Shown piece after piece: positions 6,842-7,479 of a stretch of DNA of 7,479 nucleotides. Position 1 is the stretch's first letter; every line of letters begins with the position of its first letter. A program made the position numbers and the translations under genes. The DNA is from Burkholderiales bacterium RIFCSPHIGHO2_12_FULL_61_11 (lineage in GTDB: Bacteria; Pseudomonadota; Gammaproteobacteria; Burkholderiales; Burkholderiaceae_C): assembly GCA_001770785.1 (NCBI GenBank), contig MERZ01000117.1:2721-10199 (forward strand). Reading direction: 5' to 3'. The notes beneath the pieces were generated by a model that worked only from the letters and a program-made list of their open reading frames with translations, had not been told where the DNA came from and did no database searches.

Positions 6842-6918
6842 TGGTGCGGCTGGCAGGAATTGAACCCACGACCCCTTGGTTCGTAGCCAAGTACTCTATC
6901 CAACTGAGCTACAGCCGC
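6842..6918 (-). tRNA. tRNA-Arg (anticodon ACG)
   Basis: A 77-nt tRNA with a full cloverleaf. The acceptor stem GCGGCTG pairs perfectly with CAGCCGC, followed by discriminator A and an encoded CCA (6844-6842). The D stem is GCTC/GAGT with a G10-U25 wobble. The anticodon stem CTTGG/CCAAG carries loop CTACGAA, giving anticodon ACG. The T arm has loop TTCAATT and a stem with wobble pairs. A34 is expected to be converted to inosine by TadA so the tRNA can read CGU, CGC and CGA. It stands alone, with its own terminator before greB. Confidence 0.97.
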
Positions 6919-6928
6919 CAAGCGTTGA

Positions 6929-6934
6929 ATTGTA
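6929..6934 (-). promoter_or_regulatory. Candidate -10 element for tRNA-Arg
   Basis: TACAAT on the minus strand matches the sigma-70 -10 consensus at five of six positions and lies 10 nt before the mature 5' end, a fitting distance for a tRNA promoter. The hexamer 17 bp further upstream (CGGGCA) is a poor -35 match, so the assignment is tentative. Confidence 0.35.
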
Positions 6935-7003
6935 GCGCATTTCAATGGCGATGCCCGTTGATTTTGCAGCAGCAGTCTGCCGACTATTCCGAAACCTGCC
7001 CGT

Positions 7004-7017
7004 TTGACCCAGATCAA
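7004..7017 (+). promoter_or_regulatory. FNR/ANR-like box upstream of the metallo-beta-lactamase-fold gene
   Basis: TTGACCCAGATCAA matches the FNR consensus TTGAT-N4-ATCAA with one mismatch (C for T at position 5). Its centre is 40.5 bp before the ATG at 7051. If it works as a class II site (centre at -41.5), transcription would start at about 7052, with TAAAGT (7040-7045) as a weak -10. This suggests oxygen-responsive activation of the downstream gene. Binding is inference. Confidence 0.5.
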
Positions 7018-7050
7018 GCTTGTTCATCGTCAGACCTCCTAAAGTGGCTC

Positions 7051-7479
7051 ATGCCATTCATGCAACTCCAGTTCCTCGGCGCAACCGATACTGTCACCGG
7101 TTCCAAATACCTGCTGCGGCAAGGCAAATCCAGCGTCCTCGTCGATTGCGGCCTGTTTCAGGGCTACAAGCAGTTGCGCCTGCGCAACTGGTCGCCGCTG
7201 CCGGTGGATGCCGCATCGATCAACGCCGTCATCCTCACCCACGCGCATCTTGACCACAGCGGTTACCTGCCTCTGCTGGCCCGACAAGGTTTCAGCGGCA
7301 AGGTGTATTGCAGCCCCGCGACCTTTGACCTGTGCCGCATCCTGCTGCCCGACAGCGGCTACCTGCTCGAGGAGGAAGCCGAGTACCTGAACCGGCACAA
7401 GATGTCGAAGCACTCACCAGCCTTGCCCCTGTATACCCGCGACGATGCGCAGCGCTGCCTGAAACTGTTCGAACCGGTG
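7051..7479 (+). CDS. Metallo-beta-lactamase-fold RNA exonuclease-like protein (N-terminal part)
   Basis: The first 143 codons of a gene that runs off the window. It resembles the metallo-beta-lactamase-fold proteins annotated as RNA-processing exonucleases (beta-CASP/YSH1-like, COG1236). The opening [18 protein letters not shown] and LVDCGLFQG (30-38) are typical, and the metal motif HAHLDH occupies residues 64-69 (H64, H66, D68, H69). The beta-CASP domain and remaining motifs would lie beyond the edge, so nuclease activity cannot be judged here. Two starts are possible: 7051 and 7060 (M4). The family usually begins right at the [12 protein letters not shown] strand, which favours 7060. Neither has a Shine-Dalgarno. 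An FNR-like box at 7004-7017 suggests induction at low oxygen. The reading frame stays open upstream but with no ATG before 7051. Confidence 0.9.
   Translation, partial: MPFMQLQFLGATDTVTGSKYLLRQGKSSVLVDCGLFQGYKQLRLRNWSPLPVDAASINAVILTHAHLDHSGYLPLLARQGFSGKVYCSPATFDLCRILLPDSGYLLEEEAEYLNRHKMSKHSPALPLYTRDDAQRCLKLFEPV

Larger units (their letters stand above)
6896..7027 (-). other. Small antisense reading frame with a perfect Shine-Dalgarno (doubtful gene)
   Basis: On the minus strand AGGAGGT (7040-7034) is followed, 7 nt after AGGAGG, by ATG at 7027. The frame runs 43 codons, begins [15 protein letters not shown], and stops at a TAG inside the tRNA-Arg gene. I recognise no family, and the frame overlaps the FNR-like box, the candidate tRNA promoter and part of the tRNA. 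It is most likely not a real gene, but its ribosome-binding site is the best in the window. Confidence 0.15.

Noticed and set aside
6842..6918. tRNA-Arg as an integration site for a mobile element
   Set aside because: No repeat of the tRNA 3' end and no integrase or phage gene was seen in the window; both flanks hold housekeeping-type genes.
6742..7017. 91-codon minus-strand open frame across the tRNA and its terminator
   Set aside because: It reads through a clear tRNA gene and a terminator hairpin, so it cannot be a normal protein gene.

Overview
The window looks like chromosomal DNA of a betaproteobacterium, most likely order Burkholderiales and probably Comamonadaceae-like. This rests on three things: moderately high GC with strong GC3 codon bias, the gene order yicC-gmk-rpoZ-spoT with greB convergent to it, and a short (67-residue) omega subunit beside a bifunctional SpoT with an Ala/Ser-rich N-terminus. 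The organism assignment is inference from protein style and synteny; no database search was run.

Layout. (1) Positions 13-1919, minus strand: a soluble Ser/Thr protein kinase and a PP2C-type phosphatase, overlapping by ATGA. (2) Positions 1920-1988: a short divergent intergenic region containing an imperfect 15-bp palindrome. (3) Positions 1989-3803, plus strand: yicC, gmk and rpoZ, closely spaced and closed by a strong intrinsic terminator at 3822-3850. (4) Positions 3914-6160, plus: spoT, a full-length bifunctional (p)ppGpp synthetase/hydrolase. (5) Positions 6173-6745, minus: greB, convergent with spoT and only 12 bp away. (6) Positions 6842-6918, minus: tRNA-Arg(ACG), with its own terminator between it and greB. 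(7) Position 7051 to the window end, plus: the first 143 codons of a metallo-beta-lactamase-fold protein of the RNA-processing exonuclease type, with an FNR/ANR-like box upstream.

How the genes fit together. Much of the middle is a nucleotide-alarmone and RNA polymerase neighbourhood. Gmk makes GDP. SpoT makes and hydrolyses (p)ppGpp. Omega contributes its N-terminal MAR residues to a ppGpp site on RNA polymerase in E. coli. GreB works in the polymerase secondary channel. The kinase/phosphatase pair is a separate reversible-phosphorylation module whose target cannot be read from the sequence.

No CRISPR array, insertion sequence, prophage gene or clearly foreign segment was seen. This is mostly conserved core genome. 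The items most worth a second look are the FNR-like box and near-leaderless start of the last gene, a small antisense reading frame with a perfect Shine-Dalgarno next to it, a slippery A7 inside a hairpin at the phosphatase stop codon, and a candidate internal promoter in gmk.
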